From: Rhodoferax sp.
Lineage (GTDB): Bacteria > Pseudomonadota > Gammaproteobacteria > Burkholderiales > Burkholderiaceae_C
Reading direction: 5' to 3'
NCBI GenBank assembly: GCA_029865675.1
Contig: JARXAU010000057.1
Span: 1 to 5,742 of the forward strand
Length of the DNA: 5,742 nucleotides
Made by a program: the position numbers and the translations under genes. Positions 1 to 5,742 of this stretch are shown here, piece after piece (within the stretch, counting starts at the first letter, position 1; each line of letters starts with the position of its first letter). The notes beneath the pieces were generated by a model. It did not search any database. It was given only the letters and a program-made list of their open reading frames with translations, and was not told the origin of the DNA.

Positions 1-357
1 CTGCGCGGCCAGCTCAAGGGCAAGACCGCAGAGGTGGACATCGCGATTGAGACATACAACGCTGTGCTAATCGACGCGGTGCGCGAGGTGGCCGACCAGA
101 TTGCTGCCCTGCAGTCCCTCCGCGTCCAGCGCATAGAGCAACAAGCCGCCCAGACCAGTGCCCAAACCGTGTACGACATTGCCAATGAGCGCTTTGACGC
201 GGGTTTAAGCAGTCGCATCAGCGTGCTAGCGGCGCAATCCCCCGTGCTGGCGCAGCAGCGCCAGGCCATTGAATTACACACCCGCGCGCTCGATGCACAG
301 GCACTGCTAATGCGTGCCACCGCAGGCAGCCTGGCCTTGAGTGCGTTGGCCCCCTAG
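1..357 (+). CDS. TolC/NodT-type outer-membrane efflux factor, C-terminal fragment
   Basis: Only the last 118 residues are in the window; the frame is open from base 1 and ends at TAG 355-357. A GTG at 34 lies inside the frame and is an internal valine, not a start. The fragment is almost entirely long alanine- and glutamine-rich amphipathic helix. It contains the segment YDIANERFDAGL followed by SVLAAQ and AQQRQ, which matches the second helical repeat of the outer-membrane efflux protein family (R/Y-x-AGL then V-L-x-A-Q). Such proteins form the trimeric outer-membrane channel of tripartite pumps. The gene sits 69 bases upstream of the emrA-like adaptor on the same strand, as is common in Burkholderiales operons ordered outer-membrane factor, adaptor, transporter. 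The N-terminal part, including any lipoprotein signal, is outside the window, so the NodT subfamily is an inference from context. Family assignment is fairly safe. Confidence 0.85.
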   Translation: MRGQLKGKTAEVDIAIETYNAVLIDAVREVADQIAALQSLRVQRIEQQAAQTSAQTVYDIANERFDAGLSSRISVLAAQSPVLAQQRQAIELHTRALDAQALLMRATAGSLALSALAP

Positions 358-426
358 GCCCGGGCGCATCCTCACCCAACTTGGTTCTATTTTTCCCCCG
401 TTCAGCCCAGATTTGTGAAAAACACT

Positions 427-1638
427 ATGAGTACAGCCCCCACCACGCCACCCGCAGCATCTGCCAAGCGCCAAAAAACCCTTACAGTCGTCGGTCTGGT
501 CACTCTCATCGGGCTGGCTTATGGCGGCTATACGTGGTACGCGGGACGCGACCAGGTGTCCACCGACAACGCCTATGTGCAGGGCAACGTCATCCAGATC
601 ACGCCACAAATTGGCGGCACCGTCACCGCCATCTTGGCCGACGACACTGACTTTGTGAAGGCGGGTCAAGCCTTGGTGCAACTTGACCCGGCGGATGCCA
701 AAGTGGCACTGCAATTGGCCGAGGCCAACCTGGCCCAGGCAGTGCGCCAGGTGCGTGGCCTGTATGCCAACAACCTGACGCTGGCGGGGCAAATCGCAAT
801 GCGTGACACCGACGTCGCTAAGGCACAGACCGACGTGGCCCGCACCACCGACGACCTGGCACGCCGCCAGTCTTTGGTGGGCAACGGCGCAGTGTCTAAA
901 GAAGAACTGGCGCATGCGCAATCGCAGGTGGCGCAGGCCCACAGCGCCCTGGCCGCTGCCAAAGCCGCCGTAACGACCGCTCGCGACCAGCTGGGTAGTA
1001 ACCAGACCTTGACCGACGGCACCAAGATCGACAGCCACCCCAGCGTGCAGGCCGCAGCCGCCAAAATGCGCGAGGCCTATTTGGCCTTGCACCGCGCAGC
1101 ACTGCCCGCGCCGGTGGACGGCGTGGTGGCCAAGCGCACCGTGCAACTCGGCCAGCGGGTGGCTGCTGGCACGCCGCTCATGTCGCTGATTGCGCTCAAT
1201 GACCTGTGGGTGGACGCCAACTTCAAAGAGGTGCAACTGCGCAACATCCGCATCGGCCAGCCCGTCACCCTGACCGCCGACCTGTACGGCAAGCGCGTGG
1301 AATACAAAGGCACGGTGGCCGGTCTGGGCGCCGGCACGGGCGCGGCGTTCTCGCTGCTGCCCGCGCAAAACGCCACCGGCAATTGGATCAAGGTAGTGCA
1401 GCGCGTGCCGGTGCGCGTGGCGCTGGACGCCAAAGAACTGGCCGCCAATCCCCTGCGCGTGGGCTTATCGATGCACGCCACGGTGGACGTGGGCGCGCCA
1501 AGCGGCAAAGCCCTCGTTCACGCGCCGCGCGCAACTGCGGGTGTGCAAACCGAGGTCTACTCTGTGGTGGACGCACAGGCCACGGCCGAGATCGGTCGCA
1601 TCATTGCCGCCCACACAGGCACTGGCCGCAAACCATGA
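427..1638 (+). CDS. emrA: EmrA-family periplasmic adaptor (HlyD/MFP) of a drug-efflux pump
   Basis: From ATG 427 the product has 403 residues, normal for EmrA. A short basic cytoplasmic tail (KRQK near 14-17) precedes one membrane anchor at about 20-38. Next come the first half of a biotinyl-lipoyl domain (about 45-88, with STDNAYVQGN and TPQIGGTV), a long alanine/glutamine-rich helical hairpin (about 90-222) and the second lipoyl half (about 226-256, with PAPVDGVV). A beta-barrel follows, containing DLWVDANFKE and the strongly EmrA-like AFSLLPAQNATGNWIKVVQR near 307-326. The adaptor links the inner-membrane transporter to the outer-membrane channel. An in-frame GTG at 415 would add four residues. 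I prefer ATG 427 because it is the stronger codon, but neither start has a clear Shine-Dalgarno sequence. The stop TGA 1636-1638 overlaps the transporter's ATG by four bases, implying coupled translation. The extra tail after about residue 360 is poorly conserved in type. Confidence 0.93.
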   Translation: MSTAPTTPPAASAKRQKTLTVVGLVTLIGLAYGGYTWYAGRDQVSTDNAYVQGNVIQITPQIGGTVTAILADDTDFVKAGQALVQLDPADAKVALQLAEANLAQAVRQVRGLYANNLTLAGQIAMRDTDVAKAQTDVARTTDDLARRQSLVGNGAVSKEELAHAQSQVAQAHSALAAAKAAVTTARDQLGSNQTLTDGTKIDSHPSVQAAAAKMREAYLALHRAALPAPVDGVVAKRTVQLGQRVAAGTPLMSLIALNDLWVDANFKEVQLRNIRIGQPVTLTADLYGKRVEYKGTVAGLGAGTGAAFSLLPAQNATGNWIKVVQRVPVRVALDAKELAANPLRVGLSMHATVDVGAPSGKALVHAPRATAGVQTEVYSVVDAQATAEIGRIIAAHTGTGRKP

Positions 1639-3293
1639 GCAACGCCAGCGCGACGCCCGTGGACGCAGCCAAGCCCGCCACAAGCCCTGCATCTGCGGTC
1701 GCGGCCCCACTGGCCTTTGACGCTCCCCAACCGCTGCAGGGTGCTGCGCGCCTGTGGGGTACGGTTGCCCTGTCGGCGGCCACCTTCATGAACGTGCTGG
1801 ATTCGTCGATTGCCAACGTGTCCTTGCCCGCGATTGCGGGCGACCTCGGTGTCAGCCCCAACCAGGGTACCTGGGTGGTCACCAGCTTTGGGGTAGCCAA
1901 CGCCATTGCAGTGCCGCTCACCGGCTGGCTGTCGCAGCGCTTTGGTCAGGTGCGCTTGTTCACCCTGAGCGTGCTGCTGTTTGTGCTGGCATCGTGGCTG
2001 TGCGGTTTGGCACCCAATATGCCAACCTTGATTGCCATGCGCGCGCTGCAAGGCTTTGTCGCCGGGCCCATGATGCCGCTGGCGCAAACCCTGTTGCTGT
2101 CGAGCTACCCGCCCGCCATGGCGGGTTTGGCCATGGCGCTGTGGGCCATGACCACGCTGGTGGCCCCCGTGATGGGGCCGCTGCTGGGCGGCTGGATTAC
2201 CGACAACATGCACTGGGGCTGGATTTTCTACATCAACATCCCCGTGGGTATTGCAGCAGCCTTTATCACCTGGAGCCTCTTCAAAAAGCGCGAAACCCCC
2301 ACGCGCAAACTGCCCATCGACACCATGGGCCTGACGCTGCTGGTGCTGGCCGTGGCTGCACTGCAAATCATGCTGGACCGGGGCACTGAACTGGATTGGT
2401 TCCACTCGGGCGAAATCATCGCCCTGGGGTTGGTGGCCATCATTGGCGGTGCGTTTTTTATTGCTTGGGAGCTGACCGACGACCACCCAGTGGTAGAGCT
2501 GCGGCTGCTCAGGCAACGCAATTTCGCCGTGGGCTCCATCTGCCTGGCCATTGCCTACAGCCTGTTTATTGGCAATCTGGTGCTCCTGCCCTTGTGGCTG
2601 CAGCAGTTCATGGGCTATACGTCCACGCAGGCGGGCATGCTGCTTGCACCGGTGGGCCTGTTTGCCATCTTGCTTTCTCCCATCGTTGGCAAAAACGTGC
2701 AAAAAACCGACCCGCGCATGCTGGCCACTTTTGCCTTTGTGGTGTTTGCACTGGTGCTCGTAATGCGCTCGCACTTCAACACCCAAGCGGACTTTGTCAC
2801 CATCATGGTTCCCACCGTGTTGCAGGGCGTGGCGGTGGCCTTCTTCTTCATCCCATTAAGCAGTAGCACGCTGGCCGGCATACCGCACGCACAAATGGCC
2901 TCAGCCTCGGGTTTGTCCAACTTCATGCGCATTGTGGGCGGTGCGTTTGGCACGTCGATCACCATCACCATTTGGCAAGACCGGGCAGCGGTGCACCACG
3001 CGGATCTCACCGAAGCCGTCAACCGAGGCAGCCAAGCCGCCAACAGCACGCTCAGTGGCCTTGCCAACCTGGGCCTGAGCAACGAGCAAAGCCTAGCGAC
3101 CATCAACCGCCTGGTGGATCAGCAAGCCTTCATGCTGGCGGCCAATGACATCTTCATAGGCTCGGCGGCGATTTTTATGCTCTTGATTCCATCCATCTGG
3201 TTTGCCAAGCGAGTGCAGATGGTGGCACCTGCTGCGCCGGGCGCTGGCCCTCAGGCACCGAGTGCGGCGGATGCGGCAGCCGGGGCGCATTAA
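1635..3293 (+). CDS. emrB: EmrB/QacA-type DHA2 major facilitator drug/H+ antiporter
   Basis: The product of ATG 1635 has 552 residues, in the range of 14-helix DHA2 exporters. After an alanine/proline-rich cytoplasmic tail of about 38 residues, helix 1 carries FMNVLDSSIANVSLP (51-65, motif D1, with Asp56 in the membrane). Motif A is the degenerate GWLSQRFGQVRLF (97-109), motif B is RALQG (136-140), and the antiporter motif C includes GPLLGGW (181-187). WGWIFYINIPVG (194-205) and the late block SSSTLAGIP followed by SASGLSNFMR (about 409-432) are typical of EmrB. It should export hydrophobic toxic compounds in exchange for protons, passing them through the adjacent adaptor and outer-membrane factor; the substrate cannot be read from sequence. 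The start overlaps the emrA stop as ATGA and has no clear Shine-Dalgarno of its own, consistent with translational coupling. The reading frame stays open upstream to 1206, but that part is an out-of-frame shadow of emrA. Confidence 0.94.
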   Translation: MSNASATPVDAAKPATSPASAVAAPLAFDAPQPLQGAARLWGTVALSAATFMNVLDSSIANVSLPAIAGDLGVSPNQGTWVVTSFGVANAIAVPLTGWLSQRFGQVRLFTLSVLLFVLASWLCGLAPNMPTLIAMRALQGFVAGPMMPLAQTLLLSSYPPAMAGLAMALWAMTTLVAPVMGPLLGGWITDNMHWGWIFYINIPVGIAAAFITWSLFKKRETPTRKLPIDTMGLTLLVLAVAALQIMLDRGTELDWFHSGEIIALGLVAIIGGAFFIAWELTDDHPVVELRLLRQRNFAVGSICLAIAYSLFIGNLVLLPLWLQQFMGYTSTQAGMLLAPVGLFAILLSPIVGKNVQKTDPRMLATFAFVVFALVLVMRSHFNTQADFVTIMVPTVLQGVAVAFFFIPLSSSTLAGIPHAQMASASGLSNFMRIVGGAFGTSITITIWQDRAAVHHADLTEAVNRGSQAANSTLSGLANLGLSNEQSLATINRLVDQQAFMLAANDIFIGSAAIFMLLIPSIWFAKRVQMVAPAAPGAGPQAPSAADAAAGAH

Positions 3294-3299
3294 GCACAC

Positions 3300-3330
3300 G
3301 CCCTTGCCTGTTTAGGCGTTTGGTAAGGGC
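3300..3330 (+). terminator. Inverted repeat just after emrB, possible terminator
   Basis: Bases 3300-3308 (GCCCTTGCC) and 3322-3330 (GGTAAGGGC) can pair over nine positions with one G-U pair and a 13-base loop, starting seven bases after the emrB stop. A smaller GCCT/AGGC hairpin (3306-3309 with 3314-3317) could compete. No run of T's follows the stem on either strand, so it is not a classical intrinsic terminator. It may protect the 3' end of the pump mRNA or act with Rho. The structure is seen by eye only; the terminator role is inferred from position. Confidence 0.4.
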
Positions 3331-3343
3331 ACTACTTGGCGTG

Positions 3344-3389
3344 CTTGCCCGCTCTCTTCCCCAGCCTCTCGCCCAGCGGGCAAGAGAGG
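3344..3389. repeat. Overlapping inverted repeats between convergent emrB and scoB
   Basis: CTTGCCCGCT (3344-3353) is a perfect inverted match of AGCGGGCAAG (3375-3384). A more compact alternative pairs CCTCTC-GCCC (3365-3374) with GGGC-AA-GAGAGG (3378-3389), giving ten pairs, a three-base loop and a two-base bulge. A third pairing, CTCTCTT (3352-3358) with AAGAGAG (3382-3388), is also possible. The element starts 26 bases beyond the scoB stop. It resembles the CTCTCC/GGAGAG palindromes often found between genes in Burkholderiales. It could terminate scoAB transcripts or be a dispersed palindromic repeat; without a T-tract or genome-wide copies I cannot decide. Confidence 0.45.
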
Positions 3390-3414
3390 GGGCAAAAGAC
3401 CGTGGCTCTACCCC

Positions 3415-4053
3415 TTAAACCAGCGTCACACCCGTTTTTTCCTGCAAAGCTTGCAGCGTGACGCCAGGCGCCATTTCCACCACTTTGAGGCCCTGGGGCG
3501 TCACGTCCAGCACCGCCAGGTCGGTAATGATGCGGTCCACCACGCCCACGCCGGTGAGTGGCAAGGTGCACTGGGGCAAAATTTTCAGGTCGATGCTGCC
3601 GTCTTTCTTTTTGGCCACGTGCTCCATGAGCACGATGACGCGCTTCACACCGGCCACCAGGTCCATGGCGCCGCCCATGCCTTTGACCATCTTGCCCGGA
3701 ATCATCCAGTTGGCCAGGTCGCCGTGTTCGCTCACCTGCATGGCGCCCAAAATGCTCAGGTTGATCTTGCCGCCGCGGATCATGGCAAAGCTTTGTTCAG
3801 AGCCAAAAATACTAGAGCCCTTGATGGTGGTCACGGTTTGCTTTCCCGCGTTAATGAGGTCGGCGTCCACCTCCGCCTCGGTGGGAAAGGGGCCGATGCC
3901 CAGCATGCCGTTCTCGCTTTGCAGCCACACCTCTTTGTCAGGCGCCACGTGGTTGGCCACCAGGGTGGGCAGGCCAATGCCCAGGTTGACGTAAAAACCG
4001 TCTTCTAGCTCATGCGCCGCGCGTGCGGCCATTTGTTCGTGTGTCCAGCTCAT
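3415..4053 (-). CDS. scoB: 3-oxoacid CoA-transferase, beta subunit
   Basis: The 212-residue product is the usual length for this subunit. It carries VNLGIGLPT (22-30) and the CoA-transferase signature LQSENGMLG (44-52). Glu47 in SENG is, by family knowledge, the catalytic glutamate that forms the acyl-CoA intermediate. The conserved stretches SEQSFAMIRGGKINLSILGA (85-104) and WMIPGKMVKGMGGAMDLV (116-133) follow. With the alpha subunit it moves CoA between succinyl-CoA and a 3-oxoacid such as acetoacetate, in the cytoplasm. The ATG (4053-4051) overlaps the scoA stop as ATGA, and GAGG at 4064-4061 lies seven bases upstream, so both coupling and its own ribosome site are possible. PcaJ (3-oxoadipate) and AtoA (acetate/butyrate) are close relatives. 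The scoB name is preferred on overall look, with no catabolic neighbour genes to settle it. Confidence 0.92.
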   Translation of the reverse strand: MSWTHEQMAARAAHELEDGFYVNLGIGLPTLVANHVAPDKEVWLQSENGMLGIGPFPTEAEVDADLINAGKQTVTTIKGSSIFGSEQSFAMIRGGKINLSILGAMQVSEHGDLANWMIPGKMVKGMGGAMDLVAGVKRVIVLMEHVAKKKDGSIDLKILPQCTLPLTGVGVVDRIITDLAVLDVTPQGLKVVEMAPGVTLQALQEKTGVTLV

Positions 4054-4763
4054 AGTGTGGCCTCTGAAGTTTGGGTGGTGGTGCGTTTTTCTATGCGTTT
4101 TTCTGGTGTGGCGTTGAGCACGATGCGGTGCACATAAATGCCAGGCAAATGCACCTGGTCAGGGGGGATGTCGCCGGTCTCTACGATCTCTTCCACTTCC
4201 ACCACCGTGATCTTGCCGGCCATGGCCACCGCCGGATTGAAGTTGCGCGCGGTCAAGCGGAATTGCAAATTGCCCGACTTGTCCGCCCGGTGCGCCTTGA
4301 CCAGCGCTACGTCGGGCACCAGGGCGCGCTCCATCACATAAGTTTCGCCGTCAAACTCGCGCAGCTCTTTGCCCTCGGCCACGATGGTGCCCACGCCGGT
4401 TTTGGTGAAAAACGCCGGAATGCCCGCGCCACCCGCGCGCAACTTCTCGGCCAGCGTGCCCTGGGGCGTGAACTCAAGGGCCAATTCGCCTGCCAGGTAC
4501 TGGCGCTCAAACTCTTTGTTTTCGCCCACGTAGCTGGAAATCATTTTCTTGATCTGGCGCGTCTCCAAGAGTTTGCCCAGACCAAAACCGTCCACGCCGG
4601 CGTTATTGGAAATAGCGGTCAGGTTTTGCGCGCCGCTGTCGCGCAGCGCGTCAATCAATGCCTCGGGGATGCCGCACAAGCCAAAGCCGCCCACGGCGAT
4701 CAGCTGGTTGTCGTGCACGATGCCGTCAAGCGCGGCGGCGGCGCTGGGGAAAATTTTGTTCAC
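4050..4763 (-). CDS. scoA: 3-oxoacid CoA-transferase, alpha subunit
   Basis: The product has 237 residues, normal for the subunit. CoA-transferase signature 1 is complete at 18-33, running from Asp18-Asn19 through GGF (25-27) to Gly31-x-Pro33. Other family blocks are SNNAG (52-56), TLAEKLRAGGAGIPAFFT (103-120), an RNFNPAVAMAG segment (173-183) and VHLPGIYVHRIV (204-215). It pairs with scoB to form the CoA-transferase heteromer used in ketone-body or short-chain 3-oxoacid metabolism. The start is GTG (4763-4761). It has GGAG at 4776-4773 nine bases upstream, and the frame closes with a stop at 4817-4815, so no better start exists. The C-terminal tail holds a tandem EKRI-EKRT caused by a 12-base duplication. 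PcaI remains an alternative name. No regulator gene is visible beside the pair. Confidence 0.92.
   Translation of the reverse strand: MNKIFPSAAAALDGIVHDNQLIAVGGFGLCGIPEALIDALRDSGAQNLTAISNNAGVDGFGLGKLLETRQIKKMISSYVGENKEFERQYLAGELALEFTPQGTLAEKLRAGGAGIPAFFTKTGVGTIVAEGKELREFDGETYVMERALVPDVALVKAHRADKSGNLQFRLTARNFNPAVAMAGKITVVEVEEIVETGDIPPDQVHLPGIYVHRIVLNATPEKRIEKRTTTQTSEATL
4082..4104. repeat. 12-base tandem duplication in the scoA 3' end
   Basis: TGCGTTTTTCT occurs at 4082-4092 and again at 4094-4104, one 12-base period apart. On the coding (minus) strand this gives EKRI followed by EKRT near residues 221-228 of ScoA. The period is a multiple of three, so the frame is kept. It lies in the variable C-terminal tail, where added residues are likely harmless. 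Confidence 0.8.
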
Positions 4764-4862
4764 TGCGCAAATCTCCGGGGGGTTCGAAAAGTGGGGTCTT
4801 AGCTGCGATTGATTCTAAGGTTGCCTCAGGCGCGCCCCGTCTGCCACAAGCGAAGGACGACA
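4764..4862. promoter_or_regulatory. Divergent scoA-slyX intergenic region, promoters expected here
   Basis: These 99 bases separate two divergent genes, so both promoters should lie here. For scoA, TAGAAT on the minus strand (4817-4812) matches five of six -10 bases and would give a leader of roughly 40 bases, but I see no good -35 hexamer 16-18 bases upstream. For slyX I find no convincing -10/-35 pair. The recognisable sites are ribosome sites: GGAG (4776-4773, minus) for scoA and AAGGA (4853-4857, plus) for slyX. No clear operator palindrome is seen. Confidence 0.3.
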
Positions 4863-5137
4863 ATGCAAGCTCAACAGTCGGTCAAGGCCCACACCATGAA
4901 CCCGCTCCAGCCTGCAACCCCCAAGAAGTCAACCAACACCTGACCGAACTGGAAATCAAAGCCAGCTTTGCCGAAGACCTGCTCGACAAGCTCGACAAGC
5001 TCGACCACATCGTCATCCGCCAGCAAACGCAAATCAACGCGCTGATCAGCGAAGTGCTGCACCTGCGCCAGCAAGCCTCTGAGCCGCAAGCGCCAGGGCA
5101 GCGCAATCTGCGGGATGAGTTGCCGCCGCATTATTGA
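4863..5137 (+). CDS. slyX: SlyX-family coiled-coil protein gene with an apparent frameshift
   Basis: The frame ending at TGA 5135-5137 encodes a clear SlyX protein: LTELEIKASFAEDLL, a glutamine-rich coiled coil (RQQTQINALISEVLHLRQQ) and the family's C-terminal PPHY within LRDELPPHY. That frame has no ATG, GTG or TTG start between the conserved part and an ATG at 4658, which lies inside scoA on the opposite strand and gives an arginine-rich unconserved leader. The natural start is in another frame: ATG 4863 (AAGGA five bases upstream) or ATG 4896 (AAGG eight bases upstream), the latter reading MNPLQPATP. As written, this frame stops at 4941-4943. Adding one C to the C5 run at 4918-4922 joins it to QEVNQHLTELE and yields 91 or 80 residues, as expected for SlyX. 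The well-kept downstream sequence suggests a sequencing error or very recent mutation rather than an old pseudogene. SlyX has no well-established biochemical role. Confidence 0.82.
4982..5005 (+). repeat. 9-base tandem repeat inside slyX
   Basis: CTCGACAAG stands at 4982-4990 and 4991-4999, followed by a partial third copy CTCGAC at 5000-5005. It encodes LDK-LDK-LD in the coiled coil. Aligning from memory with E. coli SlyX, the spacing between the phenylalanine of KASF and the later hydrophobic positions is three residues longer here, consistent with an added repeat unit. The frame is preserved. Confidence 0.8.
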
Positions 5138-5187
5138 GATAGGCCAACAGGCGCTTGGATACCGCCCCTCCCTGCCCTCCACGCCCA

Positions 5188-5742
5188 TCAGCCGATTCGA
5201 TCCATCCTGCGCTCGGCCTGCGCCACACTATCGTGGAGCGCGTCAATGCATGGCACGAAACTGGCGCTCAAGCGGGGCTCTAGACGCAAACGGGCCATGT
5301 AATCCAGCGCTAGCGCCAGGGCAGATCGCCAGATCGCACCCTCCACTGCGGGATGAAGATGGGGGACAGGCAGCGTGTCTCGCACGACGCCACCCGCCGT
5401 TGGACTGAATGCCATAGGCAGCATGTCGTATGCCGGCGCTAGGGCGTAAGCTGGGGCGGCGTCGCTCACAAAGGACAGATTGCCCGCGTGCATATCGGTG
5501 TTGCCAATCAAGGTTCCGAACGCGTAGAGCAGCGCGGCACTTGCGTGCGCCTGCGCCGTAATACGGTGTTGCCGTGCCAATTCAGACGTCAGCACCGGCC
5601 ACGGCGCCACCGCGTTACCGACAAACTCGCCATCCAAACACGCCAAGGACAGCACACCCCGGCGGCCATGGAGCGCCACCCTGTCAAACCGAAGCAACTC
5701 CAAAAACCGCTGCGTGCCGCAGTCCACCACGCGGGACTGGGC
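5188..5742 (-). CDS. yjjJ: HipA-family Ser/Thr kinase, YjjJ/HipH-like, C-terminal part
   Basis: The frame is open to the right edge of the window and ends at TGA 5190-5188, giving the last 184 residues of a protein whose relatives are around 440. Numbering from the edge, SRVVDCGTQRFLEL (3-16) and FDRV (19-22) are followed by GRRGVLSLACLDGEFVG (26-42). The HipA catalytic loop is GNTDMHAGN (80-88), and LAPAYDML (101-108) follows. Asp83, Asn88 and Asp106 have the same spacing as E. coli HipA Asp309, Asn314 and Asp332, the catalytic base and metal-binding residues, so the kinase looks active. The overall wording is closest to YjjJ (HipH), a single-gene relative that carries its own N-terminal DNA-binding domain instead of a separate HipB. 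That half is outside the window, so the subfamily is inferred. It converges on slyX with a 50-base gap. GTG 5730 is internal, not a start. Confidence 0.82.
   Translation of the reverse strand, partial: AQSRVVDCGTQRFLELLRFDRVALHGRRGVLSLACLDGEFVGNAVAPWPVLTSELARQHRITAQAHASAALLYAFGTLIGNTDMHAGNLSFVSDAAPAYALAPAYDMLPMAFSPTAGGVVRDTLPVPHLHPAVEGAIWRSALALALDYMARLRLEPRLSASFVPCIDALHDSVAQAERRMDRIG

Noticed and set aside
307..1368. A 353-codon open frame on the minus strand opposite emrA
   Set aside because: It is rich in His, Gly and Gln without a recognisable domain and mirrors a well-identified gene. High GC content keeps antisense frames open by chance.
2112..2125. A perfect 14-base palindrome CCCGCCATGGCGGG
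   Set aside because: It lies within emrB coding sequence (Pro-Ala-Met-Ala-Gly) and is easily produced by GC-rich codons; nothing nearby suggests an operator.
1557..2786. A 409-codon open frame on the minus strand opposite emrB
   Set aside because: Its composition (His, Gln, Gly, Arg) is the standard shadow of a membrane protein gene in GC-rich DNA; no family features are seen.
3415..4763. Naming the CoA-transferase pair pcaI/pcaJ
   Set aside because: No aromatic degradation genes are in the window, and the family motifs do not separate succinyl-CoA:3-oxoadipate from 3-oxoacid transferases; a tree would be needed.
4071..4802. A 243-codon plus-strand frame opposite scoA
   Set aside because: It covers almost exactly the scoA reading frame and has shadow-type composition, while scoA itself carries complete family signatures.
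4812..4817. TAGAAT on the minus strand as a definite scoA promoter
   Set aside because: The -10 match is good, but no -35 hexamer is found at 16-18 bases, so it is mentioned only as a candidate within the intergenic entry.
4658..4862. Extending slyX upstream to ATG 4658 to give a 159-residue protein
   Set aside because: The added part runs antisense into scoA, is arginine/serine-rich and unlike SlyX, and doubles the usual length. The single-base repair at 4918-4922 explains the data better.
5138..5187. A bidirectional terminator between slyX and the kinase gene
   Set aside because: Only a four-pair CCAA/TTGG stem is visible and no T-run follows it; too weak to annotate.

Overview
The window looks like an ordinary chromosomal segment of a GC-rich betaproteobacterium, most likely Burkholderiales and perhaps Comamonadaceae (for example a Rhodoferax or Acidovorax relative). 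This rests on base composition, the gene set and the style of the proteins (an emrAB-type pump with its own outer-membrane factor, a SlyX protein ending in LRDELPPHY, a YjjJ-like HipA kinase). No search was run, so the taxonomy is inference. Genes are tightly packed, no gene-free stretch exceeds about 125 bases, and I see no tRNA, rRNA, CRISPR array or insertion sequence.

Left block (1-3293, + strand): the 3' end of a TolC/NodT-type outer-membrane factor, then an EmrA-type periplasmic adaptor (427-1638) and an EmrB-type 14-helix DHA2 transporter (1635-3293). Adaptor and transporter share an ATGA overlap. Together they would form a complete tripartite drug-efflux pump spanning both membranes.

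Middle block (3415-4763, - strand): the two subunits of a 3-oxoacid CoA-transferase, scoA then scoB, also joined by an ATGA overlap. It converges on the pump operon across 121 bases (3294-3414) that hold two sets of inverted repeats, probably serving transcription termination or being a small dispersed palindromic element.

Right block: a slyX-family gene (4863-5137, + strand) diverges from scoA across 99 bases. Its reading frame is broken at a run of five C's. One extra C would restore a normal 80-91 residue SlyX, so this is a homopolymer sequencing error, a recent mutation or, less likely, programmed slippage. The same gene carries a 9-base tandem repeat that adds three residues to its coiled coil. 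Convergent with it, running off the right edge, is the C-terminal half of a HipA-family serine/threonine kinase of the YjjJ (HipH) type with intact active-site residues.

I found no convincing sign of an undescribed multi-gene system. The observations most worth checking are the slyX frame break, the short in-frame tandem duplications in slyX and scoA, and the hairpin-rich convergent intergenic region.
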